58,963 nt of DNA from assembly GCA_022821275.1 (NCBI GenBank), contig JAJEDY010000072.1, positions 1 to 58,963 on the forward strand, written 5' to 3'. The notes beneath the pieces were generated by a model. That model was given only the letters and a program-made list of their open reading frames with translations. It was not told the origin of the DNA and searched no databases. The position numbers and the translations under genes were made by a program. This DNA is from Candidatus Latescibacterota bacterium (lineage in GTDB: Bacteria > Latescibacterota > UBA2968). How positions within the stretch are numbered: position 1 is the stretch's first letter; each line of letters starts with the position of its first letter. Shown piece by piece: positions 1 to 6,857 of the stretch.

Positions 1-1
1 T

Positions 2-424
2 AAGACTGTTGCCAGAGTGCATGAGCGTATCCGCAATAAACGACATAATTTTGTGCATCAAGAAGCAAGAAAAATGGTCAATCGCCACGGGTTCATTGCG
101 GCAGAGAAACTCGATGTTCAAGACATGCAACAGAACCGTCGATTGTCTAAATCCATAAGCGATGCAGCATGGTCAATGTTTCGGTATTGCCTCCAATACA
201 AAGCGGAAGAAGCTGGTATTGGATTCAAACCCGTCAACCCCAAATACACAAGCCAGACCTGCTCAGGATGTGGTATTGTAGAGAAAAAGCCACTCTCCCA
301 ACGATGGCATGAATGTGCGTGTGGGGTGTCTCTCGACAGAGACCACAACGCAGCGATAAACATTTTGACGTTGGGGCTACAACGTCAGGTGGAATGCATG
401 TGCCCGAATGATTTTATCGGGTAA
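2..424 (+). CDS. tnpB: TnpB RNA-guided nuclease (IS200/IS605 family), C-terminal part
   Basis: The frame is open to the left edge, so only about the last 140 residues are visible and the start lies outside the window. The segment has the TnpB RuvC-II glutamate (AAEKLDVQDM), a zinc ribbon with two Cys pairs (CSGCG and CACG), and the RuvC-III aspartate in LDRDHNAAINIL. TnpB is the OMEGA nuclease carried by IS200/IS605 elements; it uses an RNA made from the element's right end. The final part is intact, ending in a normal stop. Whether the full protein is intact and whether a TnpA partner exists cannot be seen. Confidence 0.9.
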   Translation, partial: KTVARVHERIRNKRHNFVHQEARKMVNRHGFIAAEKLDVQDMQQNRRLSKSISDAAWSMFRYCLQYKAEEAGIGFKPVNPKYTSQTCSGCGIVEKKPLSQRWHECACGVSLDRDHNAAINILTLGLQRQVECMCPNDFIG

Positions 425-468
425 CCACCAAGAAGCCCAACTGATTCAGCGTTGGGAGTAGTCACAGA
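421..468 (+). ncRNA. Candidate right end of the IS200/IS605 element and 3' part of its omega RNA
   Basis: Directly after the tnpB stop, CCCAAC (436-441) and GTTGGG (451-456) form a hairpin, followed by GAGTAGTCAC. Subterminal hairpins at this place are typical of IS200/IS605 right ends, and the omega RNA scaffold normally runs from the tnpB 3' end into this hairpin, with the guide copied from the flank beyond. If so, the guide would begin near 469. The exact element boundary is inferred, because the left end is not in the window. Confidence 0.4.
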
Positions 469-525
469 CTATATGCATATAATGTACAGGGATCTTTCAG
501 AAGTAGAATAGTCGGGGGGTGCGTA

Positions 526-1065
526 ATGATCTTGTCGGGGAAAATGATTCACGAGCGAATGGGAAAGGACATTATTATTGAGCCGTTTGATCCTGCCAGG
601 CTCAATCCCAATAGCTATAACCTGTCACTTGCTAATGAACTCATGATATACGAAGATGGCGTTCTCGATATGAAGAAGAAAAATCGCACGCGATCTATTC
701 GAATTCCGGATGATGGGTACGAGTTGCAACCCCAAACGCTCTATCTTGGCAGAACAGCGGAATTTACCAGGACGAATAATTATGTCCCTATGCTCGAGGG
801 GCGGTCATCAGTGGGCAGATTGGGGCTGTTTGTACACATAACCGCAGGTTTTGGCGATGTGGGCTTTGCTGGCTACTGGACTTTGGAGATGTTCTGTATT
901 CGGCCCATTCGGATCTATCCAAATGTGGAAATCTGCCAAATTTACTACCATACTCTGGATGGCGATTTCGAGACTTACAAAAGTGGAAAGTATCAAAATA
1001 ACACTGGTATTCAACCCAGTCGTTTATATCTCGATTTTAAAGGAATAGATAGCATTGAACCGTAG
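526..1065 (+). CDS. dcd: dCTP deaminase / dUTPase-family protein
   Basis: A 179-residue protein of the trimeric dCTP deaminase/dUTPase fold. It would convert dCTP to dUTP, feeding dTMP synthesis or depleting dCTP. The signature RSSVGRLGL (about residues 93-101) and the following G-D-V-G-F-x-G-x-W-T-L-E segment, with the catalytic Glu in TLE, are present, and LNPNSYNLSL matches the N-terminal family motif. The start ATG is preceded by a G-rich ribosome site. The length is close to that of cellular Dcd. Dcd homologues also act in phage defence by nucleotide depletion; with a Nudix gene overlapping its end, that role is possible but unproven. Confidence 0.85.
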   Translation: MILSGKMIHERMGKDIIIEPFDPARLNPNSYNLSLANELMIYEDGVLDMKKKNRTRSIRIPDDGYELQPQTLYLGRTAEFTRTNNYVPMLEGRSSVGRLGLFVHITAGFGDVGFAGYWTLEMFCIRPIRIYPNVEICQIYYHTLDGDFETYKSGKYQNNTGIQPSRLYLDFKGIDSIEP

Positions 1066-1600
1066 CGAAGATATACAGGCGTTTTTGTCAGATAAAATTC
1101 CTTTTCATGAGACAGAAACTCTATGGGCAAATGGGACAATGCCTCTGCGCGTGTGTTATTTTTGTTCCGATGAACAGCCGTCAGAGCAGTTTGTAACTTC
1201 TGTTCGATGTCTCGTTCTCCAGAATGATTCTGTTCTGGCACTCAGGAATCGCAAGGGCAATCACATTTTGCCGGGCGGTCGGCGCGAAGAGGGAGAGTCT
1301 TTCGAACAAACTCTTCGCCGCGAAGTTGCAGAGGAGACGGGCTGGACGGTTGAGTCTATCTCACGTCTGGGTTTTATTCATCTGGAGCATCTCAAGCCGA
1401 AGCCGCCTGGATTCCAGTTTCCATATCCCCACTTTTTTCAAATTGTTTACACTGCGTGCGCTTCCAAACATGTGCCAGATTTGATGTGCTACGATGACTA
1501 TGAAGAGGAAGCGACATTTGTCCCAATATCTGAACTGGATGCGTTGGGTATCTCCGAGGCTGAGTTGGGATATGTTCGATATATCAAAAAGGGGATTTGA
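1055..1600 (+). CDS. Nudix hydrolase, first of two in tandem
   Basis: A 181-residue protein with a complete Nudix box at about residues 73-95 (G, five residues, E, seven residues, REVAEETGW). This motif binds Mg and hydrolyses nucleoside diphosphate-linked substrates. The frame begins at a TTG overlapping the end of the dCTP deaminase-like gene; an in-frame ATG at 1139 is the alternative, and would leave the Nudix domain intact. The roughly 30 extra N-terminal residues are unassigned. The overlaps on both sides (TTGA-type junction with the next gene) point to one operon of nucleotide-handling enzymes. Substrate unknown. Confidence 0.8.
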   Translation: MNRSEDIQAFLSDKIPFHETETLWANGTMPLRVCYFCSDEQPSEQFVTSVRCLVLQNDSVLALRNRKGNHILPGGRREEGESFEQTLRREVAEETGWTVESISRLGFIHLEHLKPKPPGFQFPYPHFFQIVYTACASKHVPDLMCYDDYEEEATFVPISELDALGISEAELGYVRYIKKGI

Positions 1601-2040
1601 GCGTGTTCACAGTCGGCGTTTTTGGTATCATTACCGATGACAAAGACCGCGTTTTGTTGTGCCACCGACGCGACTTTGATTTGTGGAATTTGCCCGGTGG
1701 CGGCGTTGAGGCAGGCGAGAGTCCGTGGGCTGCTCTGGTGCGGGAGATAGAAGAAGAAACGGGTTTGAACGCCGTACCCGTCCATCTCAGCGGGGTGTAT
1801 AGTAAACCGGATAAGAATGAGATCGTATTGTCATTCTTCTGCCAGGTTACAGGAGGCGCGATCCAACTCACCAATGAGGCGGACCAGGTCGAATACTTTC
1901 ATTTAGATCGTATTCCGAGCAATACCTCCCCAAAGCAGGTTGAGCGCATCCAGGATTACTTCGCGGACAAGACAAGGACCTATTACAAGGTACAAACCGG
2001 TCCTTCTGCTATTGATTTGATCAACGAAGGAGAGATGTAA
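1597..2040 (+). CDS. Nudix hydrolase, second of two in tandem
   Basis: A 147-residue MutT-like protein. The Nudix box is complete (G, GVEAG, E, seven residues, REIEEETGL) at about residues 35-57, after the usual first strands GVFGIITD and VLLCHRR. The frame starts at TTG 1597, overlapping the stop of the previous gene; GTG at 1603 is an equally good start. It is a separate, diverged paralogue of the preceding Nudix gene rather than a recent copy. Substrate cannot be read from sequence; nucleotide pool cleaning is the usual role. Confidence 0.82.
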   Translation: MSVFTVGVFGIITDDKDRVLLCHRRDFDLWNLPGGGVEAGESPWAALVREIEEETGLNAVPVHLSGVYSKPDKNEIVLSFFCQVTGGAIQLTNEADQVEYFHLDRIPSNTSPKQVERIQDYFADKTRTYYKVQTGPSAIDLINEGEM

Positions 2041-2104
2041 AAAATATGCACATCGTCTAATATTGGGTTAATGCGACGCACTGTAACGATTGGGCAGGAT
2101 CGAA

Positions 2105-2132
2105 TTGACATACCATAAATAATCTATATATT
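2105..2132 (+). promoter_or_regulatory. Sigma70-type promoter of the first toxin-antitoxin pair
   Basis: TTGACA (2105-2110) and TATATT (2127-2132) are separated by 16 bp. The expected transcript start (about 2139-2141) falls on the ATG of the toxin gene at 2140, and there is no Shine-Dalgarno sequence in front of that ATG, so the transcript is probably leaderless. Confidence 0.6.
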
Positions 2133-2143
2133 ATATGGTATGT
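2108..2143. promoter_or_regulatory. Palindromic operator spanning the toxin-antitoxin promoter
   Basis: A perfect 10-bp inverted repeat, ACATACCATA (2108-2117) and TATGGTATGT (2134-2143), overlaps the -35 end on one side and the start codon on the other. This is where a self-repressing antitoxin with an HTH domain would be expected to bind. Confidence 0.6.
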
Positions 2144-2421
2144 GGACTATTTTCGAGCATCGAAGGGTGGGCAAGCAGCTAAGATCCATGCCCCAGGAAA
2201 TTCTCAAGCGTTACGAAAAATGGAAAGATATCGTTATGATATCAGGTCCTCAAGGCTTGAGGCTTATCAAAGGATTTCAGGACGAAGCACTGCGAGGAAA
2301 ATGGCAAGGACACAGGTCATCTCGGCTTGGTCTCCACTATCGCGTCATATACAAAACCGAAGCCAGTAGAGTTCTCGTGCAGGTTGTAAGTCTAACCGCT
2401 CATGATTACCGGAGACAGTGA
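2140..2421 (+). CDS. RelE/ParE-superfamily toxin
   Basis: A 93-residue basic protein of the RelE/HigB/YafQ fold, whose members cut mRNA on the ribosome or, less often, poison gyrase. Visible features are an N-terminal strand and helices (VGKQLRSMPQEILKRYEKW), the GLRLIKGFQDEALRGKW segment and the C-terminal RLGLHYRVIYK strand rich in Arg/Lys, as in mRNA interferases of the mRNA-cleaving type. It is followed with a 1-bp gap by an HTH antitoxin (toxin first, as in HigBA). Translation appears leaderless. Catalytic residues cannot be assigned with certainty. Confidence 0.75.
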   Translation: MWTIFEHRRVGKQLRSMPQEILKRYEKWKDIVMISGPQGLRLIKGFQDEALRGKWQGHRSSRLGLHYRVIYKTEASRVLVQVVSLTAHDYRRQ

Positions 2422-2422
2422 A

Positions 2423-2683
2423 ATGGAAAATTACCGTCGTGCCAAGGCGCAGATTGAGGTATCCGTAGGTGAGTCCGTCCGTATTATCCGCGAACTTCAG
2501 GAGTTTAGTCAAAATGAGCTTGCCAGGCGTACAGGGATTCCTCAATCGACTATTTCGGCCATTGAAAATAACCGCATCCAGCTTGGTGTTGAGCGCGCCA
2601 AGGTGCTCGCTCGAGCGTTGCAGTGCCATCCGGCTGTTCTCGTTTTTCCCGGTTGGGAAATTAGACAGACCACAGCCGCTTGA
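2423..2683 (+). CDS. XRE-family HTH antitoxin
   Basis: An 86-residue protein with one Cro/C1-type helix-turn-helix, roughly residues 16-70 (SQNELARRTGIPQSTISAIE is the HTH core). ATG 2423 is chosen over ATG 2402 because GGAG at 2411-2414 is well placed before it and the longer form would overlap the toxin. It should neutralise the RelE-like toxin and repress the promoter through the palindrome at 2108-2143. It is followed by a hairpin repeat that also follows the second TA pair of this window. Confidence 0.78.
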   Translation: MENYRRAKAQIEVSVGESVRIIRELQEFSQNELARRTGIPQSTISAIENNRIQLGVERAKVLARALQCHPAVLVFPGWEIRQTTAA

Positions 2684-2708
2684 GCGGCTGTCTATTTCCA
2701 CTGAATAT

Positions 2709-2791
2709 CCAATGAGATGGAATTACGCTGTCCATGGCCAGTACGCTGTGTTGCACATTGTGTAACACAGCGGTTTTCGTTGGGGCGCAGG
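2709..2791 (+). repeat. Dispersed hairpin repeat A, copy 1
   Basis: Shares CCAATGAGATGG, then a long hairpin (arms 2745-2756 and 2760-2771 around an ATT loop, including one G-T pair), then GGTTTT.GTTG.GGCGCA, with copy 2 at 5933-6004. The spacer between the conserved box and the hairpin differs (24 versus 14 nt). Both copies sit 25-36 nt behind an XRE antitoxin gene. The hairpin followed by a short T run could end transcription. Confidence 0.7.
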
Positions 2792-2894
2792 CTTTGGGAT
2801 GAGGTCATATCGACTACGGCAGCGATATTCAGAGACGCTCTTGAACTCTCTGAGCAAAGGGCTACATCTGTAAACCACAATAGGGAGGTAGATT

Positions 2895-3329
2895 ATGATT
2901 AAGCGACTTTTATTTGGTGGAGCGATTATTGAGTCGATCCCGGCAAATGTCGGGTTGGCGATTCTCAGGATTTTTACAGGGTTGAGTATGGCAATGGGAC
3001 ATGGATTGGGGAAGCTTCCACCTTCCGAGCGATTTGTAGATATTACGGGAAAGCTGGGGTTTCCTATACCCGAGTTTTTTGCCTGGGTAGCAGCCTTTTC
3101 GGAGTTTGGCGGCGGACTACTGTTGGCACTGGGATTACTCACGCGACCTGGGGCGTTTTTTATAGCTTTTACTATGCTGGTGGCCGGGTTCTTACAACAC
3201 GCAGCAGATCCATTTAGCTCGAAGGAAATGGCATTTCTGTACCTGGTTATTACAGGGATGTTTGTAGTTGTCGGTTCAGGAAAATACGGAGTAGATACTC
3301 TGATACGATCGCGTGGCTCACATTTATAG
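2895..3329 (+). CDS. DoxX family membrane protein
   Basis: A 144-residue protein with four hydrophobic segments (about residues 16-36, 60-80, 84-104, 115-133) typical of DoxX/DoxD. Family features include LRIFTGLSMAMGHGLGKL near the N-terminus and AAFSEFGGGLLLALGL in the second helix pair. DoxX-family proteins sit in the inner membrane and are linked to quinone or thiosulfate redox chemistry and oxidative stress, but for this member the role is unknown. GGGAGGT directly precedes the ATG. No partner gene is adjacent. Confidence 0.85.
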   Translation: MIKRLLFGGAIIESIPANVGLAILRIFTGLSMAMGHGLGKLPPSERFVDITGKLGFPIPEFFAWVAAFSEFGGGLLLALGLLTRPGAFFIAFTMLVAGFLQHAADPFSSKEMAFLYLVITGMFVVVGSGKYGVDTLIRSRGSHL

Positions 3330-3389
3330 CAGTTTCTGGGGCTGTCCGCATAACAAATCAGTTAGAATATCCCATGGAGATGGCACCGC

Positions 3390-4427
3390 ATGGTCACAAG
3401 ACTCGCCAACATGAAGGATATCCGCGCTTTATTCCGCGATAAGCCGGATGTAACCTGTGGACAGATTGATGCGCTTTTCGAGAAACATGGTTTCAGCTCG
3501 TCCCGGTCGATCAGGTGCCTGGAAACCAATTTCACAAACCAGATTTTTTTGGTGGAGACTCGCGCCCATGGCTGGGTAATCTTGAAGATACAGTTTCGCC
3601 AATCCCTCGGCTTCAGTTTGAAAACCGAGTTCATCGCCACAGGAGCACTGCGCGGCACTGTTGGTGTTCCGGTATCTGAATCTCTGGTGTACGATGGAGA
3701 TGGAGAACCATTTGTCTTTGAATGCCTTTTGATCCCGCGCGAGCCGGGTGAGTCGGGCCTCAGTTACTATCTGGCCGCATCTCGGGCACAGCGGTTGCAG
3801 TTGGGTTCGCTTCTGGGGCAGACTGTTGCCCAGGTGCATATGCAACAATGTCCCCCAAAGCTTCAATCACAGAAAACGAGAGATCTTGCGTCGTGGGAAG
3901 TGACGATCCGGGAAGCAATATTTGGAGACGAGGTATTGGCTTCCTCTATGGCGGCGACCTTGCCGGAACTCTGGAGCAGGCTATTGGCCGCCACGGATCC
4001 GGTGCCCGAAGTCAGGGTGCAGGGTGACAATGTATTTCTATGGGGCGAAGCAGGACTCCACAACGTGCTCGTGGAGAACGGTAGTTCCTTACGCATCACC
4101 AACGTTCATGATTTCCAATCGGCTGGCTGGGGGACCGCGGCTCATGACCTGCGACAAGCTGAAGGAGAATACGTGACCAGGCCGGGTTCAGAGCATTTCG
4201 AACCCGGATATATTGATGCTTTTCGATCTTCCTACAATGCCGTCACCGAAAAGCCCCTTACGGAGTTATCGCCCGTAGAGGAGAAGGTCCTGTCAATTGT
4301 CGCGAATCTCAGGATGATAAGGTTTTTCTGGGACTGCGGTCGTCTCCTACATCCCAAAACGTCTGAATTCTTGGGTGCAGCGGTTTCCGATATCGAGAGC
4401 TTGCATGGCGTGGGGTTGGCTGAGTAA
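3390..4427 (+). CDS. Aminoglycoside phosphotransferase (APH)-like protein with altered catalytic loop
   Basis: A 345-residue protein of the APH/choline-kinase fold. The N-lobe has the lysine strand (GWVILKIQF), and the C-lobe has GEAGLHNVLV and VHDFQSAGWGTAAHDL where active kinases have a Brenner loop (H-G-D-x4-N) and the metal-binding D-F/D-x-E-x-A-x-x-G segment. The loop Asp is replaced by Glu and the preceding His by Trp. Activity is therefore uncertain, although the metal-binding DF is kept. GGAGA at 3376-3380 supports ATG 3390; ATG 3411 is an alternative. The substrate cannot be inferred. Confidence 0.7.
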   Translation: MVTRLANMKDIRALFRDKPDVTCGQIDALFEKHGFSSSRSIRCLETNFTNQIFLVETRAHGWVILKIQFRQSLGFSLKTEFIATGALRGTVGVPVSESLVYDGDGEPFVFECLLIPREPGESGLSYYLAASRAQRLQLGSLLGQTVAQVHMQQCPPKLQSQKTRDLASWEVTIREAIFGDEVLASSMAATLPELWSRLLAATDPVPEVRVQGDNVFLWGEAGLHNVLVENGSSLRITNVHDFQSAGWGTAAHDLRQAEGEYVTRPGSEHFEPGYIDAFRSSYNAVTEKPLTELSPVEEKVLSIVANLRMIRFFWDCGRLLHPKTSEFLGAAVSDIESLHGVGLAE

Positions 4428-4450
4428 ATCGGCTTGCCTTCATTTCTGCA

Positions 4451-4499
4451 ATATAGAAACCATTTTGCCGCTAAGATTGTCACAAGAGTAATAGAATTT
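4451..4499 (+). repeat. Dispersed repeat B, copy 1
   Basis: A 49-bp sequence beginning ATATAGAAACCATTTTGCCG recurs at 6098-6146 with only three substitutions. It lies 38 bp before the HAD gene start, while copy 2 lies 43 bp before the racemase-like gene start. CTGTCTATC follows directly here (4500-4508) and 14 bp later in copy 2. A shared promoter or leader region, or the remnant of a small mobile element, are both possible. Confidence 0.7.
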
Positions 4500-4536
4500 C
4501 TGTCTATCCACATGATCAGTGGAGAGCCTAAATCGC

Positions 4537-5151
4537 ATGCAGACGTACGAATCAATTAAGTGCATTGTTTTCGACTTCGGTTTTACGTTGTCATCGGATC
4601 TCTATTTTAAGATATCCCCACCTGAATGCCCTGAGTGGCATGATATTATTCAAGAGCATGTGTTCGCCAATCGGCATATCTGCAGGATGTGGATGACGAA
4701 TGCCCTGAGTCTTAGAGATATTGCGGCTATTGTTTCCGATCACGCAAATATGGATCTTTCTGCGGTTGTGAAAACTATGGAGTTAGGATGCAGGGATCTT
4801 AATTTTAACGAAGCAGTCCTGAATTTCGCACTGGCGCAGAGAAGTCAAGGGAGACGTACCGCGCTTGTAACTGCCAATATGGATGTTTTCTCAGATGTTG
4901 TCGTTCCAGCGCATAAATTGGATGAGAAATTTGATGTGATTATCAATTCTTCTGATTACGGAGAAATCGATAAGCGCATACTCTGGCCTATCGCATTTAA
5001 GGCGCTGGGAGATGGTATTCATTATGAAAATAGTCTTTTGATTGAAGATGGCAGCAAAGAGCCAGAACTTTTTAGAGGTTGTGGAGGCTTTGCCTATCAG
5101 TACACCAATGACGAGAGTTTTTCCAGATGGTTGGATGATGGTGTGCTCTGA
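4537..5151 (+). CDS. HAD-superfamily hydrolase-like protein
   Basis: A 204-residue HAD fold protein. Motif I is IKCIVFDFGFTLSSD (about residues 8-22), with the nucleophile Asp but Gly at the second acidic position, as in haloacid-dehalogenase-type members. Motif II is TALVTANMD, and the motif IV region is LLIEDGSKE. The cap is helical and inserted after motif I. ATG 4537 is chosen because GGAGAG (4521-4526) is suitably spaced, whereas an upstream GTG at 4519 lacks a ribosome site. The substrate is unknown. Repeat B lies just upstream. Confidence 0.7.
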   Translation: MQTYESIKCIVFDFGFTLSSDLYFKISPPECPEWHDIIQEHVFANRHICRMWMTNALSLRDIAAIVSDHANMDLSAVVKTMELGCRDLNFNEAVLNFALAQRSQGRRTALVTANMDVFSDVVVPAHKLDEKFDVIINSSDYGEIDKRILWPIAFKALGDGIHYENSLLIEDGSKEPELFRGCGGFAYQYTNDESFSRWLDDGVL

Positions 5152-5274
5152 AGCAAAAAAAGAGATATAGGTTAGCAGAAAGTATCTATAGAAGTATCCG
5201 TCCCGATCATTGTACCCCGAAAGGTAAATGTTATTTCCCTTTGTTTTTGGTAACATATTCGTTAACTTTTAAAT

Positions 5275-5625
5275 ATGAGAGAAATCATCTTTTATCGCAC
5301 AGCATCAGGGCATCGTCCTGTCGAACAATTTTTGGATTCCCTGACTGCGCGGCAAGGTGCTAAAGCTACTTGGACATTGGGATTGATTGAGGAATTGGAG
5401 TTCGTTCCCCAACAATACTTCAAGAAACTGGTCGGTACAGATGATATCTGGGAGGTTCGTGTCAACATTGGTAGAGATATGTTTAGACTCCTGTCATTTT
5501 TTGATGGTCCAAAGTTGGTGGTTCTCAACCATGCCTTTGCCAAGAAGACACAGAAGATTTCAAGGTCAGATATCCGTCTGGCAGAACAGAGAAAACGAGA
5601 TTATTTCAGGAGGAAAAACCGATGA
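5275..5625 (+). CDS. HigB-like toxin (Gp49/RelE family)
   Basis: A 116-residue basic protein of the phage-Gp49/HigB family. Family features include the N-terminal [18 protein letters not shown], the central LIEELEF...[13 protein letters not shown] stretch, and the C-terminal FRLLSFF...[12 protein letters not shown]. It would act as an mRNA interferase. It overlaps the antitoxin by 4 bp (ATGA). No Shine-Dalgarno sequence precedes its ATG, and an inverted pair ATGTTA/TAACAT lies at 5228-5233 and 5252-5257, perhaps an operator. The arrangement mirrors the RelE/XRE pair 3 kb upstream but the toxins are different families. Confidence 0.85.
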   Translation: MREIIFYRTASGHRPVEQFLDSLTARQGAKATWTLGLIEELEFVPQQYFKKLVGTDDIWEVRVNIGRDMFRLLSFFDGPKLVVLNHAFAKKTQKISRSDIRLAEQRKRDYFRRKNR

Positions 5626-5897
5626 GCGATTTAAAAAAGTATGTTGAGAATCGCAAAGCAAGAGACCCCGAATTTGCCGAGAATTACGAAGCCGGTTATT
5701 TAGAATTTAAGATCGGTGTTCTCCTCCGACAAGCTCGAGAAGAGGCTGGTCTAACCCAGGAAGAGGTGGCACAGAAACTGAATACCAAGAAATCTGCGAT
5801 TTCAAGAATGGAAAACCATGCAAAAGACATCAGGCTGTCAACTTTGGGGAAGTATGCAAAAGCAGTCGGAAAAAAATTACATTTTTCTGTGGGATAA
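5622..5897 (+). CDS. HigA-like XRE antitoxin
   Basis: A 91-residue XRE-type DNA-binding protein. The HTH lies at about residues 35-80 ([20 protein letters not shown] is the core). The first 35 residues ([20 protein letters not shown]) are typical of HigA antitoxins paired with Gp49-type toxins. GGAGG within the toxin end serves as the ribosome site, and the 4-bp overlap suggests coupled translation. It should neutralise the toxin and repress the operon. Confidence 0.85.
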   Translation: MSDLKKYVENRKARDPEFAENYEAGYLEFKIGVLLRQAREEAGLTQEEVAQKLNTKKSAISRMENHAKDIRLSTLGKYAKAVGKKLHFSVG

Positions 5898-5932
5898 TTG
5901 AAATTGAAAGTGAAATCATGTTCACAAACTGT

Positions 5933-6004
5933 CCAATGAGATGGTCCAGGATTTGTGCGCTGTGTTGCATATTGTGTAACACAGCGGTTTTTGTTGTGGC
6001 GCAA
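5933..6004 (+). repeat. Dispersed hairpin repeat A, copy 2
   Basis: Second copy of the element at 2709-2791: CCAATGAGATGG (5933-5944), a hairpin with arms 5959-5970 and 5974-5985, then GGTTTTTGTTGTGGCGCA. The single change inside the stem (C to T) keeps pairing as a wobble, suggesting that the structure matters. It again lies just behind an XRE antitoxin gene. Confidence 0.7.
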
Positions 6005-6097
6005 TCGCGTCTCCACGCAACTCGCTACGCGGATGACGGATCGGGATATCGCAAATCTCCAGAGTTCGCTTGAGTTGTATCGTGAACATTCTTTGCT

Positions 6098-6146
6098 ATA
6101 TAGAAACCATTTTGCCGCTAAAATTGTCACAAGAGTAGTAAAATTT
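6098..6146 (+). repeat. Dispersed repeat B, copy 2
   Basis: The 49-bp match to 4451-4499 with three differences. It lies between repeat A copy 2 and the racemase-like gene, so both repeat families occur in this intergenic region (5898-6188). Confidence 0.7.
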
Positions 6147-6188
6147 TCCTTAGTAAAACGCTGTCTATCAGAGAAAGAGAGTTATTTT

Positions 6189-6857
6189 ATGCAATCCCAT
6201 TTGGCTTTTCTTCATACTTCACCAGTGCATGTCGATACTTTTAATCGGCTTATAGAGGAAGCTTCTTTAGAATTATCTATTAGGCATATTATAGAGGAGC
6301 AATTTCTGACAGAGGCCCGTGACAAAGGAATTACTCAAAATTTGGATGAACGTATTCGGGATTGTATTCTCTCCGCGAGAAAAAAAGGCGCAACCGTGAT
6401 ACTCTGCACATGTTCTACAATTGGAGCAAGTGCGGAAAAAGTAAATAATCTGACAGATGGTGTCATTGTTCGAATCGATAGACCTATGGCTGAGAAAGCA
6501 GTCGAAATAGGTTCTCGGATTATTGTTGCTGCCGCACTTGAGAGTACAATCGCTCCAACTCGTGACCTTATTCTTGAAACCGCAAAAGCACGTCAAAAGC
6601 GCGTTGAGCTTATTGAGGTTTTTTGTGATAATGCCTGGTGTAGATTTGAGGCAGGAGACTACGAAGGATATTTTAGTGAAATAGCCCAAAATATAAAGGA
6701 CAGAGCATCTGAAGGAGATGTTATTGTATTGGCACAAGCCTCTATGGCGGGAGCCGCAAATTTGTGCCCGGAAGTTTCAGTACCAATCCTCAGCAGTCCT
6801 GAAATAGGCTTAATGCACGCAGTTAATGTTTGGAAACAAAAATGCTGTCAGAACTGA
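6189..6857 (+). CDS. Asp/Glu racemase-superfamily protein
   Basis: A 222-residue protein resembling the aspartate/glutamate/hydantoin racemase fold. ATVILCTCSTIGA (about residues 73-85) supplies the first-half Cys, and VIVLAQASMAGAANL in the second half aligns with the second catalytic loop, but with Ala/Ser where many racemases have the second Cys. A cofactor-independent two-Cys racemase activity is thus doubtful, and a one-Cys hydrolase or decarboxylase-like member is possible. The longer open frame back to 5955 runs through both repeats and is rejected; ATG 6189 is the likely start. Its end overlaps the next gene. Confidence 0.6.
   Translation: MQSHLAFLHTSPVHVDTFNRLIEEASLELSIRHIIEEQFLTEARDKGITQNLDERIRDCILSARKKGATVILCTCSTIGASAEKVNNLTDGVIVRIDRPMAEKAVEIGSRIIVAAALESTIAPTRDLILETAKARQKRVELIEVFCDNAWCRFEAGDYEGYFSEIAQNIKDRASEGDVIVLAQASMAGAANLCPEVSVPILSSPEIGLMHAVNVWKQKCCQN

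Noticed and set aside
5955-6188. N-terminal extension of the racemase-like gene
   Set aside because: The extra 78 codons run through repeats A and B and have no ribosome site; ATG 6189 begins the conserved domain.
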